57,651 nucleotides of DNA from Bacteroidales bacterium (GCA_016935435.1 JAFGQZ010000048.1:1-57651), one strand, 5' to 3'. Shown: positions 18,757-27,591, counted from the stretch's first letter. A program made the numbers and translations. The notes: generated from the letters alone by a model not told the origin.

Positions 18757-20481
18757 TCAAGAAATCCACTTTGCCACATCTTCCTGCGAGGGGTTTTGAA
18801 GCCCGAGGGCGTTCTTTTTGTTATACCCGCATATTTCCTGGTGTAGTTTTCCGGGTTTCTCCAAAGCTTTTACCGATTCAATGGTTTTGTACCCTAATAC
18901 CTGGAGCACTTCAACCCATTCTATAGGTATGCCGGCTTCGGTGTATTTTTCGGGCGAGTCGGTTTTTTCACGTTTCTCGGGGCGCATTTGCGGAAAAAAG
19001 AGGACATCCTGGATGCCCGACTGGTTTGTCATTAACATGGTAAGCCGGTCGATGCCAATGCCCATGCCCGAGGTAGGTGGCATACCATATTCAAGTGCAC
19101 GTACAAAATCAAGGTCGATAAACATAGCTTCGTCATCGCCTTTCTCCGATAATTTTAATTGTTCCTGGAACCTTTCGAGCTGATCAATCGGGTCGTTAAG
19201 CTCGGAATAGGCGTTACATAGTTCTTTTCCGTTTACAATTAATTCGAAGCGCTCGGTTAGTTCAGGGTTATTGCGGTGCTTTTTGCACAGGGGCGACATT
19301 TCTACCGGGTAATCCATAATAAAAGTTGGCTGTATAAGGCTATCCTCGACTTTTTCGCCAAAAAGCTCGTCGATAAGCTTGCCTTTGCCCATAGTTTCAT
19401 CTACTTCAACGTTTAATTCTTTACAAACATTGCGCAACTGGCCTTCGTCCATGCCCGAAATGTCGATGCCGGTGTATTCTTTAATGGCACCAATCATTGT
19501 CATGCGTTTGTAAGGACGTGCAAATTCAATTTCGTTTGCGCCAACAGTAAGTTTTGTTTTTCCGTGCAAATCGAGGGCAACCTTTTCTATCATTTGCTCG
19601 GTAAAATCCATCATCCAGTTGTAGTCTTTATAGGCTACATAAATTTCCATAACTGTAAACTCGGGGTTATGGGTGCGGTCCATGCCTTCGTTCCGAAAAT
19701 CTTTAGCAAATTCATAAACGCCATCGTAGCCACCCACAATAAGCCTTTTCAGGTAGAGTTCGTTGGCAATGCGCAGGTATAGCGGAATATCGAGTGTGTT
19801 GTGGTGTGTTATAAACGGGCGGGCTGCTGCTCCACCGGGGATAGGCTGAAGAATAGGGGTTTCAACTTCGAGGTATCCGTTTGAATTGAACAGCTCGCGC
19901 ATCGAAGTAATTATTTGCGAACGTTTTTTAAACAATTCCCTAACCCCCGGGTTAATGACCAAATCGACATAACGCTGGCGGTAACGAAATTCAGGATCGG
20001 TTACAGCATCGTAAACTTTGCCATCTTTTTCTTTTACAACAGGCAGGGGGCGGATAGATTTTGCCAGCACAACAAGTTCTTTTACATGTATCGAAATTTC
20101 CCCCATCTGGGTGCGGAAAACAAATCCTTTTACCCCAATAAAATCCCCAATATCAAGAAGTTTTTTAAATACTGTGTTGTACAGCTCTTTATCGTCGCCG
20201 GGGCAAATTTCGTCGCGGGCTATATAAAGTTGAATGCGCCCGCTTTCGTCCTGAAGTTCGGCAAACGATGCTTTCCCCATAATACGCTGGCTCATTAAGC
20301 GGCCTGCAACCACAACACTTCCGAAGTTGTTTTTGCTTTCGTCGAATTCCTCTTTTATTTCTTTTGAAGACACATTTACCGGGAACATAGCGGCTGGATA
20401 TGGGTCAATGCCCATTTTTCGCAATTCCTCAAGCGATTTTCTCCTTATTTGTTCCTGTTCACTCAACTGTGTGGGGGCCAT
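18757..20481 (-). CDS. lysS: Lysyl-tRNA synthetase, class II
   Basis: A 574-residue enzyme charging tRNA-Lys. The N-terminal OB-fold anticodon-binding domain ([21 protein letters not shown]) covers ~55-165. The class II core follows, with motif 2 at [20 protein letters not shown] and motif 3 at [13 protein letters not shown]. After QMRPE, where short LysRS enzymes end, about 75 more residues form the C-terminal extension common in Bacteroidota enzymes (~575 residues). Translation starts at ATG 20481. A -7 box TATCTTTG lies at 20515-20508. The gene is convergent with the sensor kinase gene, only 8 bases apart, with no room for a dedicated terminator. Confidence 0.96.
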   Translation of the reverse strand: MAPTQLSEQEQIRRKSLEELRKMGIDPYPAAMFPVNVSSKEIKEEFDESKNNFGSVVVAGRLMSQRIMGKASFAELQDESGRIQLYIARDEICPGDDKELYNTVFKKLLDIGDFIGVKGFVFRTQMGEISIHVKELVVLAKSIRPLPVVKEKDGKVYDAVTDPEFRYRQRYVDLVINPGVRELFKKRSQIITSMRELFNSNGYLEVETPILQPIPGGAAARPFITHHNTLDIPLYLRIANELYLKRLIVGGYDGVYEFAKDFRNEGMDRTHNPEFTVMEIYVAYKDYNWMMDFTEQMIEKVALDLHGKTKLTVGANEIEFARPYKRMTMIGAIKEYTGIDISGMDEGQLRNVCKELNVEVDETMGKGKLIDELFGEKVEDSLIQPTFIMDYPVEMSPLCKKHRNNPELTERFELIVNGKELCNAYSELNDPIDQLERFQEQLKLSEKGDDEAMFIDLDFVRALEYGMPPTSGMGIGIDRLTMLMTNQSGIQDVLFFPQMRPEKREKTDSPEKYTEAGIPIEWVEVLQVLGYKTIESVKALEKPGKLHQEICGYNKKNALGLQNPSQEDVAKWIS

Positions 20482-20507
20482 CGATAGTTCGTTTTAAAAA
20501 ATTTGTG

Positions 20508-20515
20508 CAAAGATA
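20508..20515 (-). promoter_or_regulatory. -7 promoter box of lysS
   Basis: The minus strand reads TATCTTTG, an exact TAnnTTTG match, 27 bases before the lysS start codon. No clear -33 TTG was found. Confidence 0.5.
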
Positions 20516-20707
20516 TAAAATAACATGAGTTCGGGAAGAAGCAGGATAACTTTAAAAATCTGAAAAAACTACGCCAGGGCATAGGAAAGCATTTATTGGT
20601 GCAAATCGGGTTTTTGCCTGAATTCTTAAAAGGGGCTATGTTTAAAAAATATTTAGGGCAAATCGAAGTTGTTTCTGTAACTTTATATTGCTAAAAACCA
20701 ATACAAA

Positions 20708-21043
20708 ATGAAACCATTAAAATCGCTGCAACCATTGTCAAAATGGCTTCTCCGCCTTGCGGTAGCTGTTATTGTTTATAAAAGTTTTTTAGATTATGCC
20801 CTTACTTTCGAGTTTAAAGGCTTATTGTATTTTTTGGCATTGTTAATTGTTTTGCTCACTGTATTACTTTTTATTGGCGCATTCCTGAAGGGCCATACAC
20901 TCACTATGGTGTCGGGTTTGTTGCTTTTTGCCCTTATTGTTGTAAAGCTGTTTTTTGTAAGCGGGTTCTCGTTTAACGCATTGCTGGCTGTATTTCCCCT
21001 TGCTGCTTTAAGCTTTTATTTTTTTGCTTCAGGCAATTCATAA
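20708..21043 (+). CDS. Small integral membrane protein of unknown function
   Basis: A 111-residue hydrophobic protein. Three to four transmembrane helices are visible at about 13-31, 38-61, 66-84 and 88-107, with a basic N-terminus (KPLKSLQPLSKWLLR) suggesting it starts in the cytoplasm. There are no polar catalytic motifs, cysteines or histidine clusters. It is divergent from lysS and convergent with the next gene, so it is probably a single-gene transcript; a near-consensus -7 box TAACTTTA lies at 20678-20685. A bidirectional terminator follows. I do not recognise the family. Confidence 0.75.
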   Translation: MKPLKSLQPLSKWLLRLAVAVIVYKSFLDYALTFEFKGLLYFLALLIVLLTVLLFIGAFLKGHTLTMVSGLLLFALIVVKLFFVSGFSFNALLAVFPLAALSFYFFASGNS

Positions 21044-21056
21044 CAAGGCAAAAAAA

Positions 21057-21086
21057 AAGGCAGCACCAGGTTGGGGCTGCCTTTTT
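21057..21086. terminator. Bidirectional intrinsic terminator between convergent genes
   Basis: GGCAGC (21059-21064) and GCTGCC (21076-21081) form a stem around an 11-base loop. A T5 run follows on the plus strand and an eight-or-more T run on the minus strand, so it can end transcripts from both the membrane protein gene (20708) and the envelope protein gene (21092). Confidence 0.85.
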
Positions 21087-21091
21087 CAGCA

Positions 21092-21667
21092 TTATTTTTT
21101 CATTGTGTCTTTGTCGAATTTTTCCTCCTCGGGCGGCTCGGAGCCATAAACAAGCCCTTCGATATAATATCCTTGTATTTCGCCATAAGCACCTGTAAAC
21201 TGCTTTCGGGTTACCAGAACAACGCTGCCTTTCATCGAGGCAGCTTTCTTTTGCAACCGTATTATTGCATTTTTCTTCGAGGCTTTCGATCCGCGATCGT
21301 TTGGGTCGGCCTGGGCTGATACTTCTCCTTGTTTGTACAACGAAACTACGTCCTTAGGGTCTTCGGTAAGCCAGACAGCTTGCCAGGCATTTTCATCAAT
21401 GGTAACTACGGCCATTGCATTATATTCTTCAATACGGCCGTTTTTATAAATTATTTTATGTATTTCTTTTCTTGGCAGGGTGAAAAGTTCATTGCTGCCC
21501 GGAACTTTAAAACGCACATAACTTGTTGTAACATTTGTCATTTCAACCGGCATAACCTTGCCTTCAATCTTAATAATTGTGTCGAGGGCAAAACTCTCGG
21601 TGTTGTCTTGTGCCGAAAGGCCAACACATATAAATATACCGGTTATTACAGTTAAAAATTGTCGCAT
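21092..21667 (-). CDS. Secreted/periplasmic protein of unknown function
   Basis: A 191-residue protein counted from ATG 21667, which gives a clean signal peptide (MRQFLTVITGIFICVGLSAQ). The frame is open 14 codons further, but those codons are polar and would spoil it. The mature part begins with a ~60-residue beta-rich segment (IIKIEGKVMPVEMTNVTTSYVRFKVPGSNELFTLPRKEIHKIIYKNGRIEEYN). This resembles the pattern seen in many Bacteroidota proteins where an RNA-modifying-like or DUF-type beta domain senses envelope material. Its C-terminus is charged (PPEEEKFDKDTMKK). A -7 box TAGTTTTG lies at 21704-21697. No function can be assigned. Confidence 0.7.
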   Translation of the reverse strand: MRQFLTVITGIFICVGLSAQDNTESFALDTIIKIEGKVMPVEMTNVTTSYVRFKVPGSNELFTLPRKEIHKIIYKNGRIEEYNAMAVVTIDENAWQAVWLTEDPKDVVSLYKQGEVSAQADPNDRGSKASKKNAIIRLQKKAASMKGSVVLVTRKQFTGAYGEIQGYYIEGLVYGSEPPEEEKFDKDTMKK

Positions 21668-21696
21668 TGTTGAATTTTTGTGGTTTCCATGTTTTA

Positions 21697-21704
21697 CAAA
21701 ACTA
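21697..21704 (-). promoter_or_regulatory. -7 promoter box for the gene at 21092-21667
   Basis: The minus strand reads TAGTTTTG (exact TAnnTTTG), 30 bases before ATG 21667. It supports the shorter start, because it lies inside the longer open frame. No -33 TTG is clear. Confidence 0.45.
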
Positions 21705-22028
21705 CTCATCTTAAATTAATTTTCCTTTTATTTTACTAAAACTACTTAATTTTTATTATTGAACGCAAGCTTAATAATTGGCTGATACCTTTATACAGGG
21801 GGTTCTCAAAGCTTAAGCGGAACAATAAACCACCAAAATATTTAAACTCTGTTCAAAGGTTGTGCCAAAATTAAAAAAGCATACAGGCATTATTTTTTCA
21901 TACGGAAAGATTGAAGCAGGGTTATGTTTAAATCTGGCATAATCATTTATTTATGCTTATATCGCAGGGCTATAAATATTTAAAAAAAATAAATTAACAA
22001 ATAGTATTTTGATACGATAAATGAATCA
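21705..22028. other. AT-rich intergenic region upstream of the methyltransferase-like gene
   Basis: About 320 bases between divergent genes, AT-rich with no credible ORF or strong hairpin. It ends with TATTTTG (22005-22011), a one-base-short version of the -7 box, and a four-codon ORF (ATG 22021 to TGA 22035) overlapping the GTG start of the next gene. I see nothing else in it. Confidence 0.4.
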
Positions 22029-22865
22029 GTGGTGAAACCCATAATACAGCTATTAAATATTTGGCTAAATTCGCCGACAAAGAACACAAAAAAATTGAAC
22101 CTGTACCCTTCAGAAAAAATATTGCGAAACATGGGCTTTGCCGGCGACCAGGAAGGGATACTCCAAAGGTACCTTTACGAAGCTGCAAACTGGCAGCCCC
22201 ATTTACTGAACACAAAAAGATATATCGAAGAATTCGTCAGCGTAACATGCCCGGAAAATGTTGCTGTACTGGGCAGCGGCTGGTTGCTCGATGTTCCTTT
22301 GGATTTCCTGGCAAGGCAATGCCGCCAGGTTTATCTTTTCGACATAAGGCACCCCAGGCAGGTTGTGCATAAATATAAAAAAACAAATAATGTTCATTTT
22401 GTGACACAAGATATAACCGGTGGGCTAATAGAACAAGTTTATCGTATTATGTCTGGCAAGCCTCAAATGTTTGAAGCGCTTAACCAATTGTCGTCGCCTG
22501 GTTTTAGCACCTTCGAACCAATTGACTCGGTAATTTCGGTAAATGTACTTAACCAACTCGATGTACTTATAACAGAGTATCTCAGGCGGTTTAAGCTACC
22601 GCAGTCGTTCAATGCATTAAACTTTCGTTCAAATATACAGGCTGCACACCTGCTGTCGTTGCCTGTTGGAGGCTCATGCCTGGTTACCGATGTAGAAGAA
22701 AAGGTTTTTAATGCTTCACATGAGCCGATTGAAACGAACCCATTGATTTTTGTGCCTTTGCCCGATGGCAAAAACCATAGGGAATGGCTTTGGATGTTTG
22801 ATACACAAATGACATATTACGAGAACAGGATAACATATTTTAAGGTAATTGCTAAATATTTATAA
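22029..22865 (+). CDS. Methyltransferase-fold protein paired with a MutS-like ATPase
   Basis: A 278-residue protein. The region ENVAVLGSGWLLDVPLDFLARQCRQVYLFDIRHP (~76-109) fits motif I of a class I (Rossmann-type) methyltransferase: a beta-strand, a Gly-containing loop, and an acidic residue (FDI) ending strand 2. VHFVTQDIT fits strand 3 and DSVISVNVLNQLDVLI fits strand 4. The glycine loop GSGWLLD is degenerate, so SAM binding is not certain. There is no ATG in frame; two GTG codons in tandem (22029, 22032) follow an upstream stop, and I take 22029. The MutS-like gene starts 4 bases after its stop, so the two are translationally coupled. The substrate is unknown. Confidence 0.65.
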   Translation: MVKPIIQLLNIWLNSPTKNTKKLNLYPSEKILRNMGFAGDQEGILQRYLYEAANWQPHLLNTKRYIEEFVSVTCPENVAVLGSGWLLDVPLDFLARQCRQVYLFDIRHPRQVVHKYKKTNNVHFVTQDITGGLIEQVYRIMSGKPQMFEALNQLSSPGFSTFEPIDSVISVNVLNQLDVLITEYLRRFKLPQSFNALNFRSNIQAAHLLSLPVGGSCLVTDVEEKVFNASHEPIETNPLIFVPLPDGKNHREWLWMFDTQMTYYENRITYFKVIAKYL

Positions 22866-22869
22866 CAAA

Positions 22870-24660
22870 ATGGCCCCGGTAGATTTTTACAACCAGCAAA
22901 AAGAGCTGGCAAACAGCAAAATTGCAGCATTCAAGAGAAAATTGTCGGCAAACGCACTTTTTCGGCTTATATCGTTTGGGGGCATTTTTATTGTTTTGTA
23001 TGCACTTCTGCGAGTAAATACTGTTATTGCAATTTCAGGTTCGGCCGGGTGCCTTATTGTGTTTCTGTTGCTTATCGGGCGCAACGTGAAATTGCAAAAA
23101 GGAAGCACTTATTTTAAATCGCTTTTAACCATTGCCGAAAATGAGATTGATGCCCTTAATTACGATTTTAGGGGGTTCCGCAATGGCACGCAATATATAA
23201 ACAGCAGGCACAGCTATAGTTACGATTTGGATTTGTTTGGACAAGGCTCGGCATTTGCAATGCTTAACCGTACGGTTACCTGCAAGGGGGAAAAGCTGCT
23301 GGCTGAGGCATTGCTCTCCGACGAAACTGTCCCGGAAAATATCGAAGGTTCACAGGAAGCCATAAAGGAACTGGCCTCTAAGCCCGGGCAGATGCTTCAT
23401 TTCCGTACAACAGGCATGACATCGGAAGCATTAAACGACGAAGGGGAAAACGAAATTAAAAAATGGTGCGCAAAAAAATCTTATATCGGAAAACATAAAA
23501 CCTTGAGGTTTTTAATTTATTTTTTTCCTGTCATAACCCTTAGCGCCCTTATTGGTTCTTTTTTCATTTCAGGCCTGTTTTCTGTGTTTATCGTAATGTA
23601 TTTGCTTAACATGGGGCTGGTAGGCTTGAACATGCGCAAAACCAACAATGAACACCAACAGATTAGCAGTTTTCTCCGAAGCCTTGAAAAATACCAGGGA
23701 TTAATTTCTGCTGTTGATTGTTGCAGTTATAATGCCCGGCAACTGTCAGCACAAGCCGGAAGGCTGAAATTAAACCGGCAACCGGCGGCAAAAACGCTCA
23801 AACAGTTAACAAGGCTGGTTAGTGCATTCGACGGCAGGCTAAATATGTTTGCTGCAATGTTTCTCGAAGGCTTGTTCCTTTACGACTATCACTGCCTTTA
23901 TGCCATTGAGAAATGGAGGGGCCAATTTGGCGAGAAATTGCCCGAATGGCTCGATGTGGTTGCGTATTTCGACTCAAAGGTTTCTCTGGCCACCTATGCT
24001 TATAATAACCCCGGGTTTACTTACCCTGAAGTTTCCGCAAAAATTGTTTTACAGGCCACAGGGCTCGGCCATCCGCTAATACCGCATCAGGTAAGGGTAT
24101 GCAATAATTTTTCAATAGAAAGCCCGGGAGGGTTTGTTATTGTAACTGGTGCAAATATGGCAGGTAAAAGCACCTTTTTACGTACCGTAGGCTTAAACCT
24201 TTTATTGGCAAAAGCAGGTCTCCCGGTTTGTGCCGGAAGCTTTTCTTTCAGTCCATTGAAATTGTTTACAAGCATGCGTACAAGCGACAGCCTGGCCGAA
24301 AACGAATCGTATTTTTATGCCGAGCTCCGCAGGCTAAAGGAAATATTAATAAAACTCGAAAAGGACGGGGCAATGTTTATTATTCTCGACGAAATATTAA
24401 AAGGCACTAATTCCGTTGATAAGCAAAAGGGCTCTTACCTTGTGCTTGAAAAAATTATACGCATGAACGGCACAGGCATTATTGCCACACACGATTTGGC
24501 CCTTACAGCAATAGAAGGGCAATATCCGGCAAAGGTAAAAAACCAGTGTTTTGAGATTGAGATAGATAATGCCCGTATTTCTTTCGATTATAAATTATAT
24601 AACGGGGTAACACAAAAAATGAATGCCATGCTGCTTATGGAGCAAATGGGCATAATCTGA
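22870..24660 (+). CDS. Membrane-anchored MutS-family ATPase
   Basis: A 596-residue protein with the MutS C-terminal ATPase domain: Walker A GANMAGKST (427-435), Walker B FIILDEILKGTNS (Asp507, Glu508) and a following THDLAL. It lacks the N-terminal mismatch-recognition (Phe-x-Glu) and connector domains of MutS. It has two hydrophobic helices near 28-80 and two more near 215-258, so it is probably bound to the inner membrane. The middle (260-390) matches a reduced MutS lever/core region. Relatives are commonly named 'MutS' in Bacteroidota, but a mismatch-repair role is unlikely. ATG 22870 is preferred to a TTG 21 bases upstream that overlaps the previous gene. It is coupled to the methyltransferase-like gene. 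Confidence 0.85.
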   Translation: MAPVDFYNQQKELANSKIAAFKRKLSANALFRLISFGGIFIVLYALLRVNTVIAISGSAGCLIVFLLLIGRNVKLQKGSTYFKSLLTIAENEIDALNYDFRGFRNGTQYINSRHSYSYDLDLFGQGSAFAMLNRTVTCKGEKLLAEALLSDETVPENIEGSQEAIKELASKPGQMLHFRTTGMTSEALNDEGENEIKKWCAKKSYIGKHKTLRFLIYFFPVITLSALIGSFFISGLFSVFIVMYLLNMGLVGLNMRKTNNEHQQISSFLRSLEKYQGLISAVDCCSYNARQLSAQAGRLKLNRQPAAKTLKQLTRLVSAFDGRLNMFAAMFLEGLFLYDYHCLYAIEKWRGQFGEKLPEWLDVVAYFDSKVSLATYAYNNPGFTYPEVSAKIVLQATGLGHPLIPHQVRVCNNFSIESPGGFVIVTGANMAGKSTFLRTVGLNLLLAKAGLPVCAGSFSFSPLKLFTSMRTSDSLAENESYFYAELRRLKEILIKLEKDGAMFIILDEILKGTNSVDKQKGSYLVLEKIIRMNGTGIIATHDLALTAIEGQYPAKVKNQCFEIEIDNARISFDYKLYNGVTQKMNAMLLMEQMGII

Positions 24661-24701
24661 CAATTATTGCAAAACTTTGTGGTGCTTATAACCCGCGCAT
24701 A

Positions 24702-25868
24702 TTATTTCGAAATTGGGGCGGCATAAGCTTTCACATCGGCAGCGGAAATTTTTTTGTCGCACAGGATAATAAGCCGTTCCACTACGTTCCTGAATTCGCG
24801 GATGTTTCCGGTCCAGTTAATATCTTTGAGCGCATCCAGGGCATCGGGCGAAAACTCTTTTTTTGGTTGTCCGTATTCGCTGCAAATCATCTCGTTAAAA
24901 TAATCGGCAAGTTGCGTGATATCTTCTTTTCTTTCGTTCAGCGAAGGGACATGAATAAGTATAACGCTCAACCGGTGGTATAAATCTTCGCGAAAAGTTT
25001 TGGTATCGATTTCTTCACGCATGTTTTTATTGGTTGCTGCCAATACCCGCACATTGATATTAATGTCTTTTTCGCTGCCAACCCGTGTAATTTTATGTTC
25101 CTGCAATGCTCGCAGGACTTTTGCCTGGGCTGCCAGGCTCATATCGCCAATTTCGTCGAGGAAAATGGTGCCCCCCTCTGCCTGTTCGAATTTTCCGATA
25201 CGCTGCTTTATTGCCGAGGTAAAAGCCCCTTTTTCGTGACCAAACAATTCACTTTCGATAAGTTCCGATGGTATGGCGGCGCAGTTTACCTCAATAAAAG
25301 GGCCGGCCGAACGGGTGCTTTTTTCGTGCAGCCGTCGTGCAACCAATTCCTTGCCTGTACCATTGGCCCCGGTTATTAATACCCGTGCATCGGTGGGGGC
25401 AACGCGTTCAATCATGTCTTTAACTTTTAAAATGGCTTCCGAGTCGCCAACAATTTCGTATTTACGGCTGATTTTTTTCTTCAGCCGCTTGGTTTCCTGT
25501 ACCAAGTCGGTGCGTTCAAGGGCATTCTTTAATGTTACAAGCAGGCGGTTTAAATCAAGTGGTTTCGAAATAAAATCGTAGGCGCCTTTTTTAATTGCGT
25601 CAACAGCAGTTTCAATATTCCCATGCCCCGATATCATAATTACAGGAATGTCGCCGTTAAGTTCCTGCAGGTTGTCAAGTACTTCTATACCGTCCATTTC
25701 CGGCATTTTAATGTCGCACAGCACTAAATCGATTTTATGGTGCGTAAACATCTCGATTCCGGAAGGGCCATTTTCGGCAAGGCTTACAGTGTGTTTTTCG
25801 TATTCAAGGATATCTTTTAATGTGTTGCGTATGCTTCTCTCGTCGTCGATTACTAAAATATGTGCCAT
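24702..25868 (-). CDS. Sigma-54-type AAA+ response regulator lacking a DNA-binding domain
   Basis: A 388-residue response regulator. The receiver (1-120) has DD at 8-9, phospho-acceptor Asp52 (LVLCDIKMP), and Lys102. The AAA+ domain (~140-370) has Walker A GANGTGKE (167-174), Walker B GGTIFLDEIGD and an arginine-finger region (FREDLYHRL). The sigma-54 contact loop reads GAFTSA (214-219) in place of GAFTGA. The protein ends at AAPISK, about 15 residues after the AAA+ lid (NWTGNIREFRNVVERLI), so the C-terminal Fis-type helix-turn-helix is absent. It probably acts from solution on RNA polymerase-sigma-54, or by another route. It lies 2 bases after ppx in the same operon. No histidine kinase is adjacent. 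Confidence 0.92.
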   Translation of the reverse strand: MAHILVIDDERSIRNTLKDILEYEKHTVSLAENGPSGIEMFTHHKIDLVLCDIKMPEMDGIEVLDNLQELNGDIPVIMISGHGNIETAVDAIKKGAYDFISKPLDLNRLLVTLKNALERTDLVQETKRLKKKISRKYEIVGDSEAILKVKDMIERVAPTDARVLITGANGTGKELVARRLHEKSTRSAGPFIEVNCAAIPSELIESELFGHEKGAFTSAIKQRIGKFEQAEGGTIFLDEIGDMSLAAQAKVLRALQEHKITRVGSEKDININVRVLAATNKNMREEIDTKTFREDLYHRLSVILIHVPSLNERKEDITQLADYFNEMICSEYGQPKKEFSPDALDALKDINWTGNIREFRNVVERLIILCDKKISAADVKAYAAPISK

Positions 25869-25870
25869 AA

Positions 25871-26809
25871 TTAGTCCCCCTGGTTAAAAATTTCGAAAAT
25901 TGCTCCCTCTTTCAGGGCAAAATTCGATTGGATTATGTTGTTAAATTGGTGGTTTTCGAGAATAAATTTAACAAAAAGACTGGCCAAAACAATCATTTCT
26001 ATCCGCATTGGTTCCAGTCCCTTCATATTTTTACGTTCGTTGTGAGTTGAATGAATTATTTTGTTGAACAGTTGGTTATACTGCGGAAGGCTTATCTCGG
26101 TCGATAATTCGGTTAACATGCATTCTGTTTCAACAACCTCAATTTCTTTTAGCATGGTAACGAAGGTTTCAAAAGAACCTGAAGCCCCAACCAGTGTTCG
26201 GATGTTATTTTCTTGCAGGGCTGCAAATAAATCTTGCATTTCATCTTTCAGGTATTGCTTAATAGAGTCGATTTCTACCTGTTGTATCGGGTCGGAAGGC
26301 TTAAACTTTTCCATTAGCCGGGCAATGCCAAGGTTGTAGCTTTTTTTCCAGATAATGTGTCCCATATTGGCAATTATGAGCTCGTTGCTTCCCCCGCCAA
26401 TATCGAGTATTACAAATTTTTCATTGGTAAACCGGAGTGTTTGCCGCACTCCCAGGTATATTAGTTCGGCTTCGTGATCGCCCGAAATAATTTCAACTTC
26501 GAGTTTTTTTAACTTGTAGATTTCGTCCAGAAATTGCTTCCCGTTTTTTGCCGTGCGAAGTGCCGAAGTGCCATAGGCTTTAATTGTATCGGTTTTATAA
26601 GCATCAATAACTTCGAAATGTTTCAGTACACCATCGATTCCCCTTTTAAATGCTTCGGGAATAATTTCACCATCGTTAATGCGGCCTTCGCCCAGCTTAA
26701 CAGGTATTTTATGGTTAACTAAGATGTTGTATCCACGATTTGGGGTTGTTTCAACAATAAGAAGGTTAAATGTATTGGTGCCTAAATCGAGTATTGCCGC
26801 ACGTTTCAT
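25871..26809 (-). CDS. ppx: Exopolyphosphatase / guanosine pentaphosphate phosphohydrolase family
   Basis: A 312-residue member of the Ppx/GppA branch of the ASKHA (actin-like ATPase) superfamily. The first phosphate loop is AAILDLGTNTFNLLIVE. IISGDHEAELIYLGVR carries the catalytic Glu region, and FVILDIGGGSNELII is the second phosphate loop. It has only the two actin-like domains (~310 residues), like the short Bacteroidota/Aquifex-type enzymes, without the C-terminal HD-like part of E. coli Ppx. ATG 26809 or 26818 are both possible; 26809 puts the first strand right at the N-terminus. Its substrate may be polyphosphate or pppGpp. It is cotranscribed with the response regulator that follows 2 bases later. 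Confidence 0.9.
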   Translation of the reverse strand: MKRAAILDLGTNTFNLLIVETTPNRGYNILVNHKIPVKLGEGRINDGEIIPEAFKRGIDGVLKHFEVIDAYKTDTIKAYGTSALRTAKNGKQFLDEIYKLKKLEVEIISGDHEAELIYLGVRQTLRFTNEKFVILDIGGGSNELIIANMGHIIWKKSYNLGIARLMEKFKPSDPIQQVEIDSIKQYLKDEMQDLFAALQENNIRTLVGASGSFETFVTMLKEIEVVETECMLTELSTEISLPQYNQLFNKIIHSTHNERKNMKGLEPMRIEMIVLASLFVKFILENHQFNNIIQSNFALKEGAIFEIFNQGD

Positions 26810-26925
26810 AAAATGCATCGGAATATTTTACGGCTAAATTAATGAAACTATCGGTAATGCAACGATGAAGTTGTAAACGGATGCCAGTTTAAATTTGCCT
26901 GTTTAAGGCTTATTTTGTGTCTTTT

Positions 26926-27552
26926 TTAACACCCGCCGGCAGCTTTTTTCTTTTTAGGTTTTACAATAATGGGTATAGCTGTTGCAGGCTGTGAGTTTTC
27001 CGGAGCTGTAAGGGTTTCCGCAGGCGCAGCGCCCAGTGCTGTCCCGGCAGCTTTTCGGAAATCGTAACGGGCAAATTCTTCGTTAGGGCTTGTGTTTGCA
27101 GGTTTAATGGGGTTTAAAATAGTTTCGGCCCAGTAATTCAACCCGCCTTCGAGTATGTAATTGTTGTTATACCCCAATTGCCGGGTTATCATCCATGCTT
27201 CGTTGGCAACAACCGTTCCGTTTGAATAGAATACGTTCATTTTAACTTCCTGATTGATAAGGTAGGCATATTTTTCTGCCAATAAATCGGTTATCGGTAT
27301 ATTTACAGCCCCTTCGAGATGGTATTTATCATATTCATCCTGGCTGCGCACATCAATTAATTGCAACGTTGGGTCTTTGCTTACCAGCATGTGTGCAACC
27401 TGTTCGGGGCTGACGTACTTCGAGCGCAAGTTCGACTCGGCAAGCAACTGATGGGCAGTAAGTTTATACGGAACCGTTGTGTTTTGTGGAATAGCGGCAA
27501 TTATAAGGCCGAGTGGTATAATAAATGCAGCAAGGACAATACGTGGTTTCAT
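26926..27552 (-). CDS. Periplasmic rhodanese-like protein with no catalytic Cys and a single C-terminal Cys
   Basis: A 208-residue protein with an N-terminal signal or anchor helix (~4-22). The rhodanese fold is clear: YVSPEQVAHMLVSKDPTLQLIDVRSQDEYDKYHLEGAVNIP (46-86) with Asp67 and Arg69, then VFYSNGTVVANEAW (107-120), then GYNNNYILEGGLNYW. The active-site loop, normally starting with Cys, begins with Tyr109, so persulfide chemistry in the loop is not possible. After an Ala/Pro-rich linker and KPKKKK, the protein ends AAGGC. Cys208 is its only cysteine. SoxY proteins carry sulfur on a Cys in a flexible C-terminal GGCGG arm, so a carrier role is an attractive inference. It is last in the psr-yeeE series, 39 bases after the transporter gene. 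Confidence 0.85.
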   Translation of the reverse strand: MKPRIVLAAFIIPLGLIIAAIPQNTTVPYKLTAHQLLAESNLRSKYVSPEQVAHMLVSKDPTLQLIDVRSQDEYDKYHLEGAVNIPITDLLAEKYAYLINQEVKMNVFYSNGTVVANEAWMITRQLGYNNNYILEGGLNYWAETILNPIKPANTSPNEEFARYDFRKAAGTALGAAPAETLTAPENSQPATAIPIIVKPKKKKAAGGC

Positions 27553-27591
27553 GTTTTCTGTTTGTTAAAATAGGACATACTAAACGACATT

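Noticed and set aside
22870-24660. Naming the MutS-like gene mutS
   Set aside because: It has no mismatch-recognition or connector domain and is predicted to be in the membrane, so the repair symbol would be misleading.
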